This document shows, one piece after another, positions 1 to 8,935 of a DNA stretch of 64,000 bases. The DNA lies in NCBI GenBank assembly GCA_022822525.1, contig JAJEBN010000084.1, positions 1 through 64,000 on the forward strand. The letters are read 5' to 3'. Under the pieces are notes generated by a model. That model worked only from the letters and a program-made list of their open reading frames with translations, did not search any database and was not told the DNA's origin. The stretch is from Acidimicrobiia bacterium. GTDB lineage: Bacteria > Actinomycetota > Acidimicrobiia > Acidimicrobiales > Poriferisodalaceae. Numbering within the stretch: the stretch's first letter is position 1; every line of letters begins with the position of its first letter. Made by a program: the position numbers and the translations under genes.

Positions 1-626
1 TTGCGGCCCACCTTGGGGATCGGCGTGATGTCAACGGCGGGATCCTGCAGGTCGACGAGCAGCAGGGTCATGCCCTGGGTCGGCCCGTCGCACAGCTCCT
101 TGGGCGTCGTGCGCACCAGCAGCAGGCAGACGTCGCAGAACGGCGCCTTGGTGGTCCACACCTTGGCGCCCGTGATCACGTACTCGTCGCCGTCACGCTC
201 GGCCCGGGTGCGGATCGATGTGGTGTCGGTGCCGGCATCGGGTTCAGTGACGCCGAATGCTGCATGAATCGAGCCATCGGCGACGCCCGGCAAGATCTCC
301 TTGGCCAGCGCCTCCGAGCCGTACTTGCGCACCGGCTCCATGCCGAAGATCGACAGGTGCAGGGCCGAGCAGCCGTTCATGGCAGCACCGCTGGCCGCTA
401 CCTCCTCGAGCACAATCGACGCCTCGGTGATGCCTTGGCCGCCGCCGCCGTACTCCTCGGGGATGGCTATGCCGACCCATCCGCCCTCGGCCATCGCGTT
501 GTAGAAGTCCCACGGGAATTCGTGCTTCTCGTCGCGCTCGCGCCAATACTCGTCGGGGAAATCGGCGCACACTCTGCGCACGCCCTCGCGGATCGCTTCG
601 TGGTCCTCGTTCGTCGTGAAGTCCAT
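1..626 (-). CDS. Acyl-CoA dehydrogenase, N-terminal 208 residues (3' end outside window)
   Basis: Flavoenzyme that oxidises an acyl-CoA to the 2-enoyl-CoA. The visible part covers the helical N-terminal domain and the start of the beta domain. Residues 124-137 (FGVTEPDAGTDTTS) are the family signature around the flavin and substrate, and ITGAKVWTT (151-159) is the typical following strand. The start ATG (626-624) gives the expected beginning MDFTTNEDHEAIREGVRR. It lies 33 bp downstream of the XdhC gene on the same strand, so it may share that transcript. The catalytic Glu and C-terminal domain lie beyond base 1, so substrate class cannot be judged. Confidence 0.93.
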   Translation of the reverse strand, partial: MDFTTNEDHEAIREGVRRVCADFPDEYWRERDEKHEFPWDFYNAMAEGGWVGIAIPEEYGGGGQGITEASIVLEEVAASGAAMNGCSALHLSIFGMEPVRKYGSEALAKEILPGVADGSIHAAFGVTEPDAGTDTTSIRTRAERDGDEYVITGAKVWTTKAPFCDVCLLLVRTTPKELCDGPTQGMTLLLVDLQDPAVDITPIPKVGR

Positions 627-659
627 TGCGCTGACGCTACCGGGCGGCTGCCGCCGGAA

Positions 660-1481
660 TCAGTGGATGCGGCCTTGTCCGTCTTTGAGGCGGGGGGCTT
701 GGCGGCCGGTGTGGGCGGCGATGATCTCGGCCACGATTGAGACCGCTGTTTCTTCGGGGGTGCGGCCTCCGATGTCGAGACCGATGGGAGCCATGACGCG
801 CTCGAGTTGCTCGTCGGTTACGCCTGCCTCGCGGAGGCGCTCGCTTCGTTTCTCGTGGGTGGTGCGGGATCCCATCGCGCCGAGGTAGCCGACCCGGGTG
901 GGCAGGGCGCCCACGATGGCGGGCACGTCGAACTTGTGGTCGTGGGTGAGCACGCAGACCGCGTCCCGGGGACCTAGCTCGTCGCCGATGCGATCCAGCA
1001 GGCGGTTGGGCCAGTCCACCACGACCTCATCGGCCATCGGGAAGCGGCGCCTCGTGGCGAACACCTCCCGGGCATCGCAGACGGTCACGCGGTAGCCGAG
1101 CAGCTTGGCCTGGGAGGCCAGCGCCCGCGTGAAGTCGACCGCGCCGAAGATCACCATGTGGGGACGGCGGGCGTGGCACTCCACGAACACGCTGAGGTCC
1201 ATCTGGCGGGCCTCGCCGTGCTGGCCATAGTGGCGCACCTCGCTGATGCCGGCGTCGAGCATCCCCAGGGCGTCACGCTCCACCACCCGATCCAGATCGG
1301 AATCCCCCAGCGTGCCCATTGTCGGCGCATCCGGCTGCACGAGGAGTTTGGCGCCCGCCTGCGGGCGCACATCAGACACAGCGCCCGCCTGCGGGCCGTC
1401 GATGATCGTGGCGAGCGCGACGGGCTCTTCGGCCCGGATGGCGTCCCGGAACGCCTCGTAGATGCCCGCGGCCTCGCTCAC
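660..1481 (-). CDS. XdhC family protein, two-domain form (molybdenum hydroxylase maturation)
   Basis: XdhC/CoxI-family protein of 273 residues. Known members bind Moco and promote its sulfuration and insertion into xanthine dehydrogenase or CO-dehydrogenase-like enzymes. Residues 1-105 resemble a diverged XdhC N-domain. From about 108 (MVIFGAVDFTRALA) there is a Rossmann fold, with the family motifs YLGAMGSRTTH (199-209) and APIGLDIGGRTPEETA (231-246). The start overlaps the stop of the upstream short XdhC gene by 4 bp (ATGA), so the two are probably translationally coupled. Which enzyme it serves is not shown here; CoxS/CoxM-like subunits lie 15-19 kb away on the same strand. Confidence 0.9.
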   Translation of the reverse strand: MSEAAGIYEAFRDAIRAEEPVALATIIDGPQAGAVSDVRPQAGAKLLVQPDAPTMGTLGDSDLDRVVERDALGMLDAGISEVRHYGQHGEARQMDLSVFVECHARRPHMVIFGAVDFTRALASQAKLLGYRVTVCDAREVFATRRRFPMADEVVVDWPNRLLDRIGDELGPRDAVCVLTHDHKFDVPAIVGALPTRVGYLGAMGSRTTHEKRSERLREAGVTDEQLERVMAPIGLDIGGRTPEETAVSIVAEIIAAHTGRQAPRLKDGQGRIH

Positions 1482-1795
1482 CAGTCGAGTTCCTCCACGA
1501 ACAGGTGGATCGTGCCGCCACAGGTCAGCCCGACAGCGAACGCTTCATCGTCGCTGTAGCCGAAGGTCGTGATCCCCGGGCCGCGCCGTCCGCCCAGCAG
1601 TTCAAGGGCCTCGCCGACCACGGCGCCCTCGACACAGCCGCCCGAGACCGAGCCGGCGACTTCGCCTTCTTCGTTCACCGCCATCGCAGCGCCTGGGTCG
1701 CGCGGTCCCGAGCCTTCGATGTCCACCACCCGGGCGACGGCCACTCGCTGGCCCACAGCCCGCCACCGGTCAATGTCATCCAAGATCTCGTCCAT
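1478..1795 (-). CDS. XdhC/CoxI N-terminal domain protein (stand-alone)
   Basis: A 105-residue protein made only of the XdhC/CoxI N-terminal domain. GSGPRDPGAAMAV (about 29-41) and GSVSGGCVEG (about 48-57) match the family pattern, with the conserved Cys in the second motif. The C-terminal Rossmann domain is absent and is supplied by the next gene, which overlaps by 4 bp. The pair may act as a heteromeric equivalent of a full-length XdhC. It follows a VWA/CoxE-like gene after 66 bp, a context typical of maturation factors for CO-dehydrogenase-like molybdenum hydroxylases. Confidence 0.87.
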   Translation of the reverse strand: MDEILDDIDRWRAVGQRVAVARVVDIEGSGPRDPGAAMAVNEEGEVAGSVSGGCVEGAVVGEALELLGGRRGPGITTFGYSDDEAFAVGLTCGGTIHLFVEELDW

Positions 1796-1861
1796 GTGCC
1801 CAGTCTCGCCTCCCGGCGCCCTGTCGCGTCGCGGACCGTGCCGCCTTCGCAGCGGGCGTAC

Positions 1862-3046
1862 TCACGCTGCGATGGCAGCGGCCAGGTGTTCGAGCGAGTC
1901 GAACGAATGGCCTTCGATGAAATCGTCGACGTGCGGCAGCGCCGCAGCCATGCCGCGGGCCAGCGGCGCGTAGCCGGGGGTGTGCTTCAGCGGGTTCACC
2001 CACACCAGCCGGTGAGTCACCAGGTGCAGGCGTGCCATCTGCTCCGCTAGCTCGTCTGGGGTGCCGCGGTCCCATCCATCCGAGCAGATCACCACGACGG
2101 CTCCGCGGGCGTGACCCCGCACGCCCCACCGATCGTTGAACTCGTGCAGGGTCGCCCCCAAGCGGGTGCCGCCCGACCAGTCCTGCACCGAGTCAGCGGC
2201 GGCCCGCAGTCCCGCATCGGGATCCCGCGACGACAGTTCACGCGTCACGCGGGTGAGCCGGGTGCCGATCGTGAACGCTTCCACCCTCGTTCGCCCCACG
2301 ATCGCAGCATGGGCGAATCGCACGAGTGCCCGGGCGTAGGGCTCCATGGAGCCCGACACATCGAGCAGCAACACGAGACGGCGGGGCTTGCGGTCACTGG
2401 TGAGGAACTCCCGCTGGATGGCTTCCCCGGCGGTGCGCAAGGCCCGCCGGATGGTGCGGCGCAAGTCGGGGCGCCGGGAGGTCCGCTTGGCCCGCACGCT
2501 GCGGCGGGAGCGGCGCGTCACGGCCTGAAAGCGAAGATCCCCCATCAGCGTGTGCAGCTCGCTCAGCTCGGTGTCGCTGCAGTCCGCGAAGTCCTTGTGG
2601 CGCAGCGTCTCCACGTCGCTGTAACGGACCCGCAGCGTTGGGCCGGTGTCGGGCTCCCCTTCGTCAGCCGGAGGCGCTGCCCCGCTGTCGTCGTCAGTGT
2701 CGGTGGCCAGCGTCACCGAGATCGGCGGCAGCTCCACAACCATCCCGCTGGGCTCGCGTCCTTCCCAGAAGACGGCGAACGCCCGGTCGTAGACGCTGAT
2801 GTCGGCCGGACTGCCCACCAGCGTCGCCCGTCCGGCCCAGTACACGTCGTCGCGGCTGCCGACACCCAGCAGCCGCAGCGCTTCAGTGAAGGCCATCACC
2901 CGGCGGATGGTCACCACCAGGCCTGCCCCACGCAGGACCGATGAGAACGCTGAAGCCAAGCGTTCCGGCTCGTTCACCTGCTCGTCAGTGGCCGGCTGGG
3001 GCGCGCCGGATGCCTGAACGCTGAGTCCGGTGCCGCTGGCTGCCAT
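1862..3046 (-). CDS. VWA domain protein, CoxE-like
   Basis: A 394-residue protein with a C-terminal von Willebrand factor A domain. The MIDAS motif DVSGSM (about 227-232) supplies the metal-binding Asp-x-Ser-x-Ser, and CSDGWDRG (about 320) is the later MIDAS strand. The N-terminal half is typical of CoxE proteins, with an acidic low-complexity stretch near residues 105-120. CoxE partners with a MoxR/CoxD AAA+ ATPase to mature the Mo-Cu site of CO dehydrogenase and related hydroxylases. The MoxR gene lies just upstream (23 bp), which fits. The enzyme served is inferred only. Confidence 0.88.
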   Translation of the reverse strand: MAASGTGLSVQASGAPQPATDEQVNEPERLASAFSSVLRGAGLVVTIRRVMAFTEALRLLGVGSRDDVYWAGRATLVGSPADISVYDRAFAVFWEGREPSGMVVELPPISVTLATDTDDDSGAAPPADEGEPDTGPTLRVRYSDVETLRHKDFADCSDTELSELHTLMGDLRFQAVTRRSRRSVRAKRTSRRPDLRRTIRRALRTAGEAIQREFLTSDRKPRRLVLLLDVSGSMEPYARALVRFAHAAIVGRTRVEAFTIGTRLTRVTRELSSRDPDAGLRAAADSVQDWSGGTRLGATLHEFNDRWGVRGHARGAVVVICSDGWDRGTPDELAEQMARLHLVTHRLVWVNPLKHTPGYAPLARGMAAALPHVDDFIEGHSFDSLEHLAAAIAA

Positions 3047-3069
3047 GACGGCGTGGCGGTCCAGGCCGC

Positions 3070-3984
3070 TCAGGCCTCGGCCACGGCAGCCATGATCATC
3101 TCCATGCCTACCGAGGTGACTCGTTGCTGGTCCTCGCGGTACTTGAGCACAGTGCCCAGCGTGGCCTCGAGCATCGGCGCGTCGAGCTCAGTAGCGCCAA
3201 GACGTCCCAGCGCAGTGGCCCAGTCGATGGTCTCGGCCACTCCCGGCGGCTTGTACAGCCGCATCTCGCGCATCGCCGAGACGGCGCCCGCGACCTGGCG
3301 GGCCAGCGCGCCGTCCACATCGGGCAGCTTGAGCTTCACGATCTCGACTTCGCGGTCCACCGAGGGATGCGACACCCAGTGATAGAGGCAGCGTCGCTTG
3401 AGGGCGTCGTGGACATCGCGTGTCCGGTTGGAAGTGACGACCACGAACGGCGGCCGGGAGGCGGTGATCGTGCCCAGTTCGGGCACCGTGACCGTGAAGT
3501 CCGACAGCACTTCGAGCAAGAACGCTTCGAACTCGTCGTCCGCACGATCCACCTCATCGACGAGCAGCACCGCCGGAGTGGCGTCATCGTGGTCGATGGC
3601 CCGCAGCAGCGGCCGGCGAATCAGGAAGCGCTCCGAGTAGAGCTCGTCCTCGATGGCCTCGGCGTCCATGGCTGCCCGCCCTGCGGCCTCTGCGGTGCGC
3701 AGGTGCAGGAGCTGGCGGGTGTAATCCCATTCGTAGAGCGCTTGGGCGGCATCGATGCCCTCGTAACACTGCAGGCGGATGAACTCGCCCCCGGTCCAGC
3801 CGGCGAGCACTTTGGCCAGCTCGGTCTTGCCGACCCCGGCGTCGCCCTCGAGAAACAGCGGCCGGCCCATCGTGACCGAGAGGTACACCACCGTGGACAG
3901 GCCCTCGTCGGGCAGGTAGCCGTGCTCGGACAACGCCGCTGAGACATCTGCGGGGCAACTAGGCGCCGTGAACACGAGGGCCAA
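3070..3984 (-). CDS. MoxR-family AAA+ ATPase, CoxD-like
   Basis: AAA+ ATPase of 304 residues. Walker A GDAGVGKT lies at 47-54 and Walker B LLVDEVDRAD at about 140-149, followed by the sensor region (VVVTSNRTRDV) and a helical lid. MoxR proteins work with VWA-domain partners in cofactor insertion. The next gene encodes such a partner, so this is the CoxD/CoxE pair type. It is the first gene of a likely operon running MoxR, VWA, two XdhC genes and an acyl-CoA dehydrogenase. It ends the 16-bp gap after the TPR gene, so transcription may enter from further upstream. Confidence 0.9.
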   Translation of the reverse strand: MALVFTAPSCPADVSAALSEHGYLPDEGLSTVVYLSVTMGRPLFLEGDAGVGKTELAKVLAGWTGGEFIRLQCYEGIDAAQALYEWDYTRQLLHLRTAEAAGRAAMDAEAIEDELYSERFLIRRPLLRAIDHDDATPAVLLVDEVDRADDEFEAFLLEVLSDFTVTVPELGTITASRPPFVVVTSNRTRDVHDALKRRCLYHWVSHPSVDREVEIVKLKLPDVDGALARQVAGAVSAMREMRLYKPPGVAETIDWATALGRLGATELDAPMLEATLGTVLKYREDQQRVTSVGMEMIMAAVAEA

Positions 3985-4000
3985 GACTACGGCGTGAGGC

Positions 4001-5674
4001 TCACGCGGGTGCGTCGACCTCCAGCCGGCAAAAGCACGACGCCGTAATGGGAACGTCAGCGCGTGCGACGGCCAGATCCAACCGTTGGCGGATCAGCGGT
4101 TCCTCCACCGTGTCCCCTCTCCGTAGGAGGCACTCGTGCAGCCCGTGCAAGCTCCAGACATTGTCGGGGTGCTGGCAGGGACGGCGCAGCTGGTTGTCCA
4201 AGCCAAGGTCAGCACGGTAGAGCGCCTCGGCCTCTTCGAATTGGCCCTGTTCGGAGAGCAGCGCCGCCAACGCGTGCCGGGTTGGCTGCATCCAGCCCCA
4301 CGGCTCGTCATAGGGCAGATTGTCGTCCAGCTCGACTGCCCGGCGGAGATGGTCGAAGGCCACGTCGAAATTGCCGCGCCGGTACTCGACTTCGCCGTTC
4401 AGCATCGCTTCGGCCACTGCGAGGATGTCGAGGCCAGTGTTGTTGAACAGCGTCCGGCTGGGCAGGACTTGAGCCTTGGCAGCCACGAACGCCTCGCGTT
4501 CGGCCAGCGCATTGTCGACCTGGTTCGTCGAGGCGAACGCGACCGTCCGCGCGTAGCGCATCATCGCCGTGGTGACGCAATAGAACTGCTGGTCGAAGGG
4601 CAGGTGCTGGGCGAGGATCTCGTGCCACCTGCCGAAGCGCACGTACACGTGCTGCTTGATCGCCACGAACCCCTCCAGCCAGTCGGCCATGGGCGGCGAG
4701 CCGGTTCGCAGCAGCTCCTCAGGCAGCGTGCGGTTCATCTCCTCGGCCGCCTCCAGGGCGGGGGTGTACTGGCCCGCCAGCATCGCGCCGTACACCTTGA
4801 AGTGGTAGTCGTGGCAGCGGTAGGCCGAATAGAAGTTCATCGGGCCCTTGAAGTCCAGGTACTTCCGATCGGCGACGATCGCGGCCGAGTTGCGCGTCAC
4901 GACGTTGTGGTAGTGACCGCACAGCACGTCGATGTGGGTCGGCATATGGACGAGGTGCCCCGCATCAGGCGCCAGATCAACGAGCCGATCACCGGCAGCC
5001 AGCGCCCGTTCGGGATGCGGCGACATCTCCATGAGGTGCACGTACATGTGCAGCAGGCCCAGATGGCTGTTGGCGCCTTCGGCGTCGAGCGCGTCGAACG
5101 CTGTCTCAAGCACATCGACAGCCTCGAGTGTTCCCGCACCCTCGGCCGGCTCGCCGGTATCGAGATCCCACAGTGCCCACGGGGTCCGGTTCATGATCGC
5201 CTCAGCGAACAGCGAGCAGACGTCAAGGTCGCCTGGGCAGGACCGGTAGATCTCGCGCATCGCGTCCGCGTAGGCGTCGTTCCATCGCCCGAAGTCGTCT
5301 GCGCCGGGCACTTCGGGATCGGACGGGTAGCGGTGCGCAAGTGCACCGATCAGCGCCCCTTCGAGGTCGCTCGTGCCCCCCGCGGCATCTAGAGCAGCTC
5401 CGATCTCCGAGCGCGCACGCGCCAGCGACACGCGCAGATCAGCGTCATCGAACTCTGTCCACGCCTTGTTGTAATTCGGCCCGATCGCATACGCGATGCC
5501 CCAGTGAGCCATGGCGAAGTGGATGTCGTGCAGCAGTGCGCGCTCGAAGCAGGCGATCGCCTCTTCGTGGTTGAAGCCGTAGCACCACGCCATGCCTCGG
5601 TCGAACCACAGCTGGGCTTCGGCGTCTCGGGTCGTGACCGGCCATCGATACGAGCCCAGATCGAAGTACGCCAT
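4001..5674 (-). CDS. Tetratricopeptide-repeat protein, function unknown
   Basis: A 557-residue soluble protein without a signal peptide. It shows repeated helix pairs of TPR type, for example EEAIACFERALLHD near residue 37 and further units near 420-510 (FEEAEALYRADLGLD). The sequence contains several His-rich stretches (LLHMYVHLMEMSPH, HLVHMPTHIDV, YRCHDYHFKVYG) that may form a ligand or metal pocket; this is inference. Large TPR proteins of this kind are widespread in bacteria and lack an assigned role. The start has a good Shine-Dalgarno (GGAG, 7 nt before ATG). No neighbour gives a clear functional link. Confidence 0.8.
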   Translation of the reverse strand: MAYFDLGSYRWPVTTRDAEAQLWFDRGMAWCYGFNHEEAIACFERALLHDIHFAMAHWGIAYAIGPNYNKAWTEFDDADLRVSLARARSEIGAALDAAGGTSDLEGALIGALAHRYPSDPEVPGADDFGRWNDAYADAMREIYRSCPGDLDVCSLFAEAIMNRTPWALWDLDTGEPAEGAGTLEAVDVLETAFDALDAEGANSHLGLLHMYVHLMEMSPHPERALAAGDRLVDLAPDAGHLVHMPTHIDVLCGHYHNVVTRNSAAIVADRKYLDFKGPMNFYSAYRCHDYHFKVYGAMLAGQYTPALEAAEEMNRTLPEELLRTGSPPMADWLEGFVAIKQHVYVRFGRWHEILAQHLPFDQQFYCVTTAMMRYARTVAFASTNQVDNALAEREAFVAAKAQVLPSRTLFNNTGLDILAVAEAMLNGEVEYRRGNFDVAFDHLRRAVELDDNLPYDEPWGWMQPTRHALAALLSEQGQFEEAEALYRADLGLDNQLRRPCQHPDNVWSLHGLHECLLRRGDTVEEPLIRQRLDLAVARADVPITASCFCRLEVDAPA

Positions 5675-5800
5675 CGCTGTTCTCCGAACCTACTGGCTGT
5701 ATGACTGCTCCCCAGTTGCACAGTATCTCTCACGAAACCGGTGGATGTCATGAGAATTGCTCACTTTACGGATGCGGGCGCATCCGGCGGCCCGTCGGGC

Positions 5801-6628
5801 TCAGCCCAAGGCGATCATCGACGTGCCAGCCAGCGCCGCGGCGATGCCGAAGACCTGCCACCAGCGCAACGAGTCGTCATCGAAGAGCACTGCCAAGGCG
5901 ATCGTCACGACCGGATAGAGGGACGCTGCGACCGCTACCTCGCTGAGGGGACCCCGTTGCAGCCCGGCGATGAAGGCACCCATGCCCGCTCCCCCCGCAA
6001 CGCCGCCGGCGAAACCGGCGAGACGGAGCGAAGGAGGCAGGATCTGGGGTATCCGCCGGACCCTGGTCACCGCCAGCATGCATGCCAGTGCCGCCGTGCG
6101 CTGCGTGACCGCCGGCCACATGCCGCTGTCGAGGCTGGTCTCGCCGAGGAGCACGGTGGCTGTGGCAAACGAGACGCCTGCCAGAAGTGCGAACGCAACG
6201 CCACGTCCGATGTCTCCGCGCAGATCCGGCACGATGACCGCCGCCAGCAGCCCGGCGATGGTCACCGCTATGCCTGCGGCTGCCACCGTCGAGGGTCGTT
6301 CGCCCGCCCCGAGCCCGTACGCGAGGGGCCCCAGCGCGGTGGAGGCCGCAACAACCGGCGAGGCAATCGCAGCGGACGACACCGCCATGCTGTGCCACAT
6401 CGCCGACAGCGCGAGCGCCATCAGTACGCCCGAGACTGCCCCCAGAGCGAGGGATGCGCCGTGCGCAGAGCTCGGCACCACCACCAGCAGCACCGCCGTG
6501 ACGATGAGGCCGCCCATGAAGGCCGTGCCGACCGCGGTCATGGCCCGGGCGCGCCGGCTGCAGTATCGACCGAAGTAGTCGGATACGCCGATCAGGACCG
6601 ACGCCGCGGCACCCAGCAGCACCGGCAT
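5801..6628 (-). CDS. EamA/DMT-superfamily transporter
   Basis: A 275-residue hydrophobic protein with about ten predicted transmembrane helices arranged as two repeats of five, the hallmark of EamA (drug/metabolite transporter) proteins. The second repeat begins near residue 140 (GRGVAFALLAGVSFATATVLLG). Members export metabolites or import small molecules; substrate cannot be told from sequence. It is separated by 126 bp from the TPR gene and by 75 bp from the aldo/keto reductase, so its operon membership is uncertain. Confidence 0.85.
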   Translation of the reverse strand: MPVLLGAAASVLIGVSDYFGRYCSRRARAMTAVGTAFMGGLIVTAVLLVVVPSSAHGASLALGAVSGVLMALALSAMWHSMAVSSAAIASPVVAASTALGPLAYGLGAGERPSTVAAAGIAVTIAGLLAAVIVPDLRGDIGRGVAFALLAGVSFATATVLLGETSLDSGMWPAVTQRTAALACMLAVTRVRRIPQILPPSLRLAGFAGGVAGGAGMGAFIAGLQRGPLSEVAVAASLYPVVTIALAVLFDDDSLRWWQVFGIAAALAGTSMIALG

Positions 6629-6703
6629 GCGACTCGCACGCTAGTTGCGGGGCTCGCGCCGCTCGGCCGTCGCGCTGGTGTGTTGCCGAGCGGTGTGCCC
6701 GGA

Positions 6704-7741
6704 TCAGCTGGTGCCGATCGAGAGCAGGTTCTCGACAGGCTGGTAGAGCTCCTCAAGGTAGGCGGTGTCGTCGTGGCTCAGCTCGATGGTGGTGGCCTCG
6801 ACGAGCTGGTCGAGCTGGCTGATCTTGGAGACGCCCACGACGGGTGCGGTGATCTCGGGCTTGTTGACGAGCCACGCCAGCGCCACCTGGGCTGGGCGCA
6901 CGTCGAGGCGGTCGGCCACCTCTGATACCCGGGCGGCGATGTCGAAGTCGCGCTCTCCCCGGTACAAGCTCTCGGTGCGGGCGCGGTCCTGGCCCTGGGA
7001 GCGATCCGTCGTGCCGGCCCCGATGCCGCCCCGGTACGAACCTGCGAGGATCCCCCGCGCCAGGGGCGACCACGGGGTCAACGCCACTCCCGTGTTGATG
7101 CAGTAGGGGTTCATCTCGCGCTCTTCCTCGCGGTAGATGAGGTTGTAGTGGTTCTGCATCGAGACGAACTTGGTCCAGCCCCGCATCTCAGCGGTGAGCT
7201 GCAGTTCGGCGAACTGCCAAGCGAACATCGACGAGGCACCGAGGTACAGCGCCTTGCCTGCCTGCACGACATCGTGCAGCGCCTCGAGCGTCTCGGTGAT
7301 CGGCGTCGGCGCGCCGCCCGGGACGCCGTGGGGGTGCCGGTGAATGATCAGCTGGTCGACATAGTCGAGGCCGAGGCGGCGCAGCGAGGCGTCGATGCCC
7401 TCCATCACGTGCTTGCGGCTCAGGCCGCCCTCGTTGGGGTTGCGTCCCATCGGGATGGAGATCTTGGTGGTCAGCACGTACTGCTCACGCGGCAGCAACT
7501 CCCTCATCAGCTGGCCGACCACCTCCTCTGCCGCGCCGACGCCGTAGATGTCGGCGCAGTCGACGTAGTACAGCCCGCGCTCGATGGCCGCCTCGAAGAT
7601 GGGTCGAGCCTCGGCGACGCCGAGCGTCCAGTCGCCCTGGTGCCCCCGGCCGGGAATGCCGTAGTTCATGGTTCCCAGGCAGAGCTCGGACACCTGCAGG
7701 CCACAGTTCGAGCCGAGTTGGGTTGACTTCAGTCGCGACAT
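6704..7741 (-). CDS. Aldo/keto reductase
   Basis: A 345-residue NAD(P)H-dependent oxidoreductase of the AKR superfamily (TIM barrel). The catalytic tetrad is visible as D61, Y66, K93 and H134 (DCADIYG, TTKIS, IIHRH). It has the usual N-terminal start LGTMNYG and C-terminal cofactor-binding strand (VVGVSKISQLDQLVEA). Closest in style to the YajO/Tas or voltage-gated potassium-channel-beta-like branch. The physiological substrate is unknown. It lies between a desaturase and an EamA transporter on the same strand. Confidence 0.9.
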   Translation of the reverse strand: MSRLKSTQLGSNCGLQVSELCLGTMNYGIPGRGHQGDWTLGVAEARPIFEAAIERGLYYVDCADIYGVGAAEEVVGQLMRELLPREQYVLTTKISIPMGRNPNEGGLSRKHVMEGIDASLRRLGLDYVDQLIIHRHPHGVPGGAPTPITETLEALHDVVQAGKALYLGASSMFAWQFAELQLTAEMRGWTKFVSMQNHYNLIYREEEREMNPYCINTGVALTPWSPLARGILAGSYRGGIGAGTTDRSQGQDRARTESLYRGERDFDIAARVSEVADRLDVRPAQVALAWLVNKPEITAPVVGVSKISQLDQLVEATTIELSHDDTAYLEELYQPVENLLSIGTS

Positions 7742-7810
7742 GGCCCCGAAACGTATTCGACAGCGGTGCCCATCCGTCGGGTTGACACCGCCGGTGCGGC
7801 AGCGACGGCG

Positions 7811-8815
7811 CTAGGCAGCGGTGGCCGAACCTGCGGCGAGGGCACGCCACAGCGATCGGTAGGTGGGCCATGCGGCCTTTGACGGCAGGTAGCCATCCTC
7901 TTCCAGCGCCCGCTGCAGACGCTTGAGATTGCGGGCCGGAATGCCCGAATCGACGTGGTGAGCCAGGTGATAGCCGACGTGGTACGGCACGAAGAGCACA
8001 CGCGCCAGCCAGCTCTGGCGGATGTGGTGCGTCGTATTGCGCCGGTCGTCCGTGCGGGTCATGCCGCCGTGCTCAGCAATCGCTCGCAGGCGGTTGATGA
8101 GCTGGTACCAGGTGAACCAGGGCAACGCCCACAGCAGCAGGTACAGCCACGGGTGGCCGGTCAGCCAGAACAGGCCGAACACGATTGCCTGCCCGGCGAA
8201 GAAACGCAGGCTGAGCGGCACGTATTTCAGCTTCACCAGCCCGGTGAAGCGCGGTTTCGTGATGCGCCACGCCGACACGCCCACGAGGTCGCGCACCAGC
8301 TTTCGGCCCAGCGACTTGGCCGGGATCGGATAGAAGGAGTACAGCAGGAAGTCGGGCTCTTTGGGACCGAACTCGTCGCGATGGTGGTTGGCGTGGCCCC
8401 GGCGGTAGAAGTGCGAGCCGGTGCCCAGCGGCAGCCAGCCCAGCAGGTTGATGCCGATGCGGTCATTGAGCCAGCGGTTCGAGAACAGCAGCCGGTGGGC
8501 GGCTTCGTGATGGAGGATGAACCAGCGGAGCTGCAGCGTGCCGATGACCGGCACGGCCGCGACCACAGCAAGCCAATGCCCGATGGCAATCACCGCGGCG
8601 ACGACCGCCACCGGCGCTGCCATCGTCGCGAGCACCTCGATCGCGTTGACGATGTTGGGGATGCGCCGCAGCTGCGACCGGAACGCCGGCGTGGGCCGAC
8701 CGTCGGGACGCAAGCGCTCCGAGCCTTCGAAGGCAGGCAGATCAGGCCGTGCCATGCCGCCTGTCATCTGGGCCACGAGCTCGTCATGCGTCGGCGCCGC
8801 AGCAGTAACGCTCAC
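7811..8815 (-). CDS. Membrane fatty acid desaturase
   Basis: A 334-residue integral-membrane di-iron desaturase. The His boxes are HHEAAH (102-107), HANHH (141-145) and HLAHH (283-287), with extra conserved His at 249 and 263-264. Hydrophobic segments near 60-100 and 205-240 form the membrane anchor. The enzyme inserts a double bond into an acyl chain or hydroxylates a lipid using O2. The regiospecificity is not deducible. The gene is monocistronic-looking, followed by the AKR after 69 bp, and marks the left edge of the accessory block that begins with the toxin-antitoxin pair. Confidence 0.9.
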   Translation of the reverse strand: MSVTAAAPTHDELVAQMTGGMARPDLPAFEGSERLRPDGRPTPAFRSQLRRIPNIVNAIEVLATMAAPVAVVAAVIAIGHWLAVVAAVPVIGTLQLRWFILHHEAAHRLLFSNRWLNDRIGINLLGWLPLGTGSHFYRRGHANHHRDEFGPKEPDFLLYSFYPIPAKSLGRKLVRDLVGVSAWRITKPRFTGLVKLKYVPLSLRFFAGQAIVFGLFWLTGHPWLYLLLWALPWFTWYQLINRLRAIAEHGGMTRTDDRRNTTHHIRQSWLARVLFVPYHVGYHLAHHVDSGIPARNLKRLQRALEEDGYLPSKAAWPTYRSLWRALAAGSATAA

Positions 8816-8896
8816 GCTTCGATGCTACGGCCCGCGAACGCTCCCAGTGGCGGGCGCCCCGCGCCATGACCGCCGCACGACTCCTGTCGAAATAAT

Positions 8897-8914
8897 CGTA
8901 TCGCACAGGATACG
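8897..8914. promoter_or_regulatory. Inverted repeat upstream of the toxin-antitoxin operon (candidate operator)
   Basis: CGTATC and GATACG form a perfect 6-bp inverted repeat around a 6-nt centre. It lies immediately upstream of the -10-like hexamer of the toxin gene, in a local AT-rich patch. The heptamer CAGGATA overlaps it and is repeated 13 bp on (8906-8912 and 8919-8925). HigA-type antitoxins repress their own promoter through such palindromes, so this is the likely autoregulatory site (inference). Confidence 0.5.
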
Positions 8915-8923
8915 CTCGCAGGA

Positions 8924-8929
8924 TATGTT
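8924..8929 (+). promoter_or_regulatory. Candidate -10 element giving a leaderless toxin-antitoxin mRNA
   Basis: TATGTT matches the TANNNT form of actinobacterial -10 elements and ends 6 nt before the toxin ATG at 8936. Transcription would therefore start at or next to the start codon. No Shine-Dalgarno is visible, which fits a leaderless message. A convincing -35 box is not seen. Confidence 0.4.
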
Positions 8930-8935
8930 CACCCG

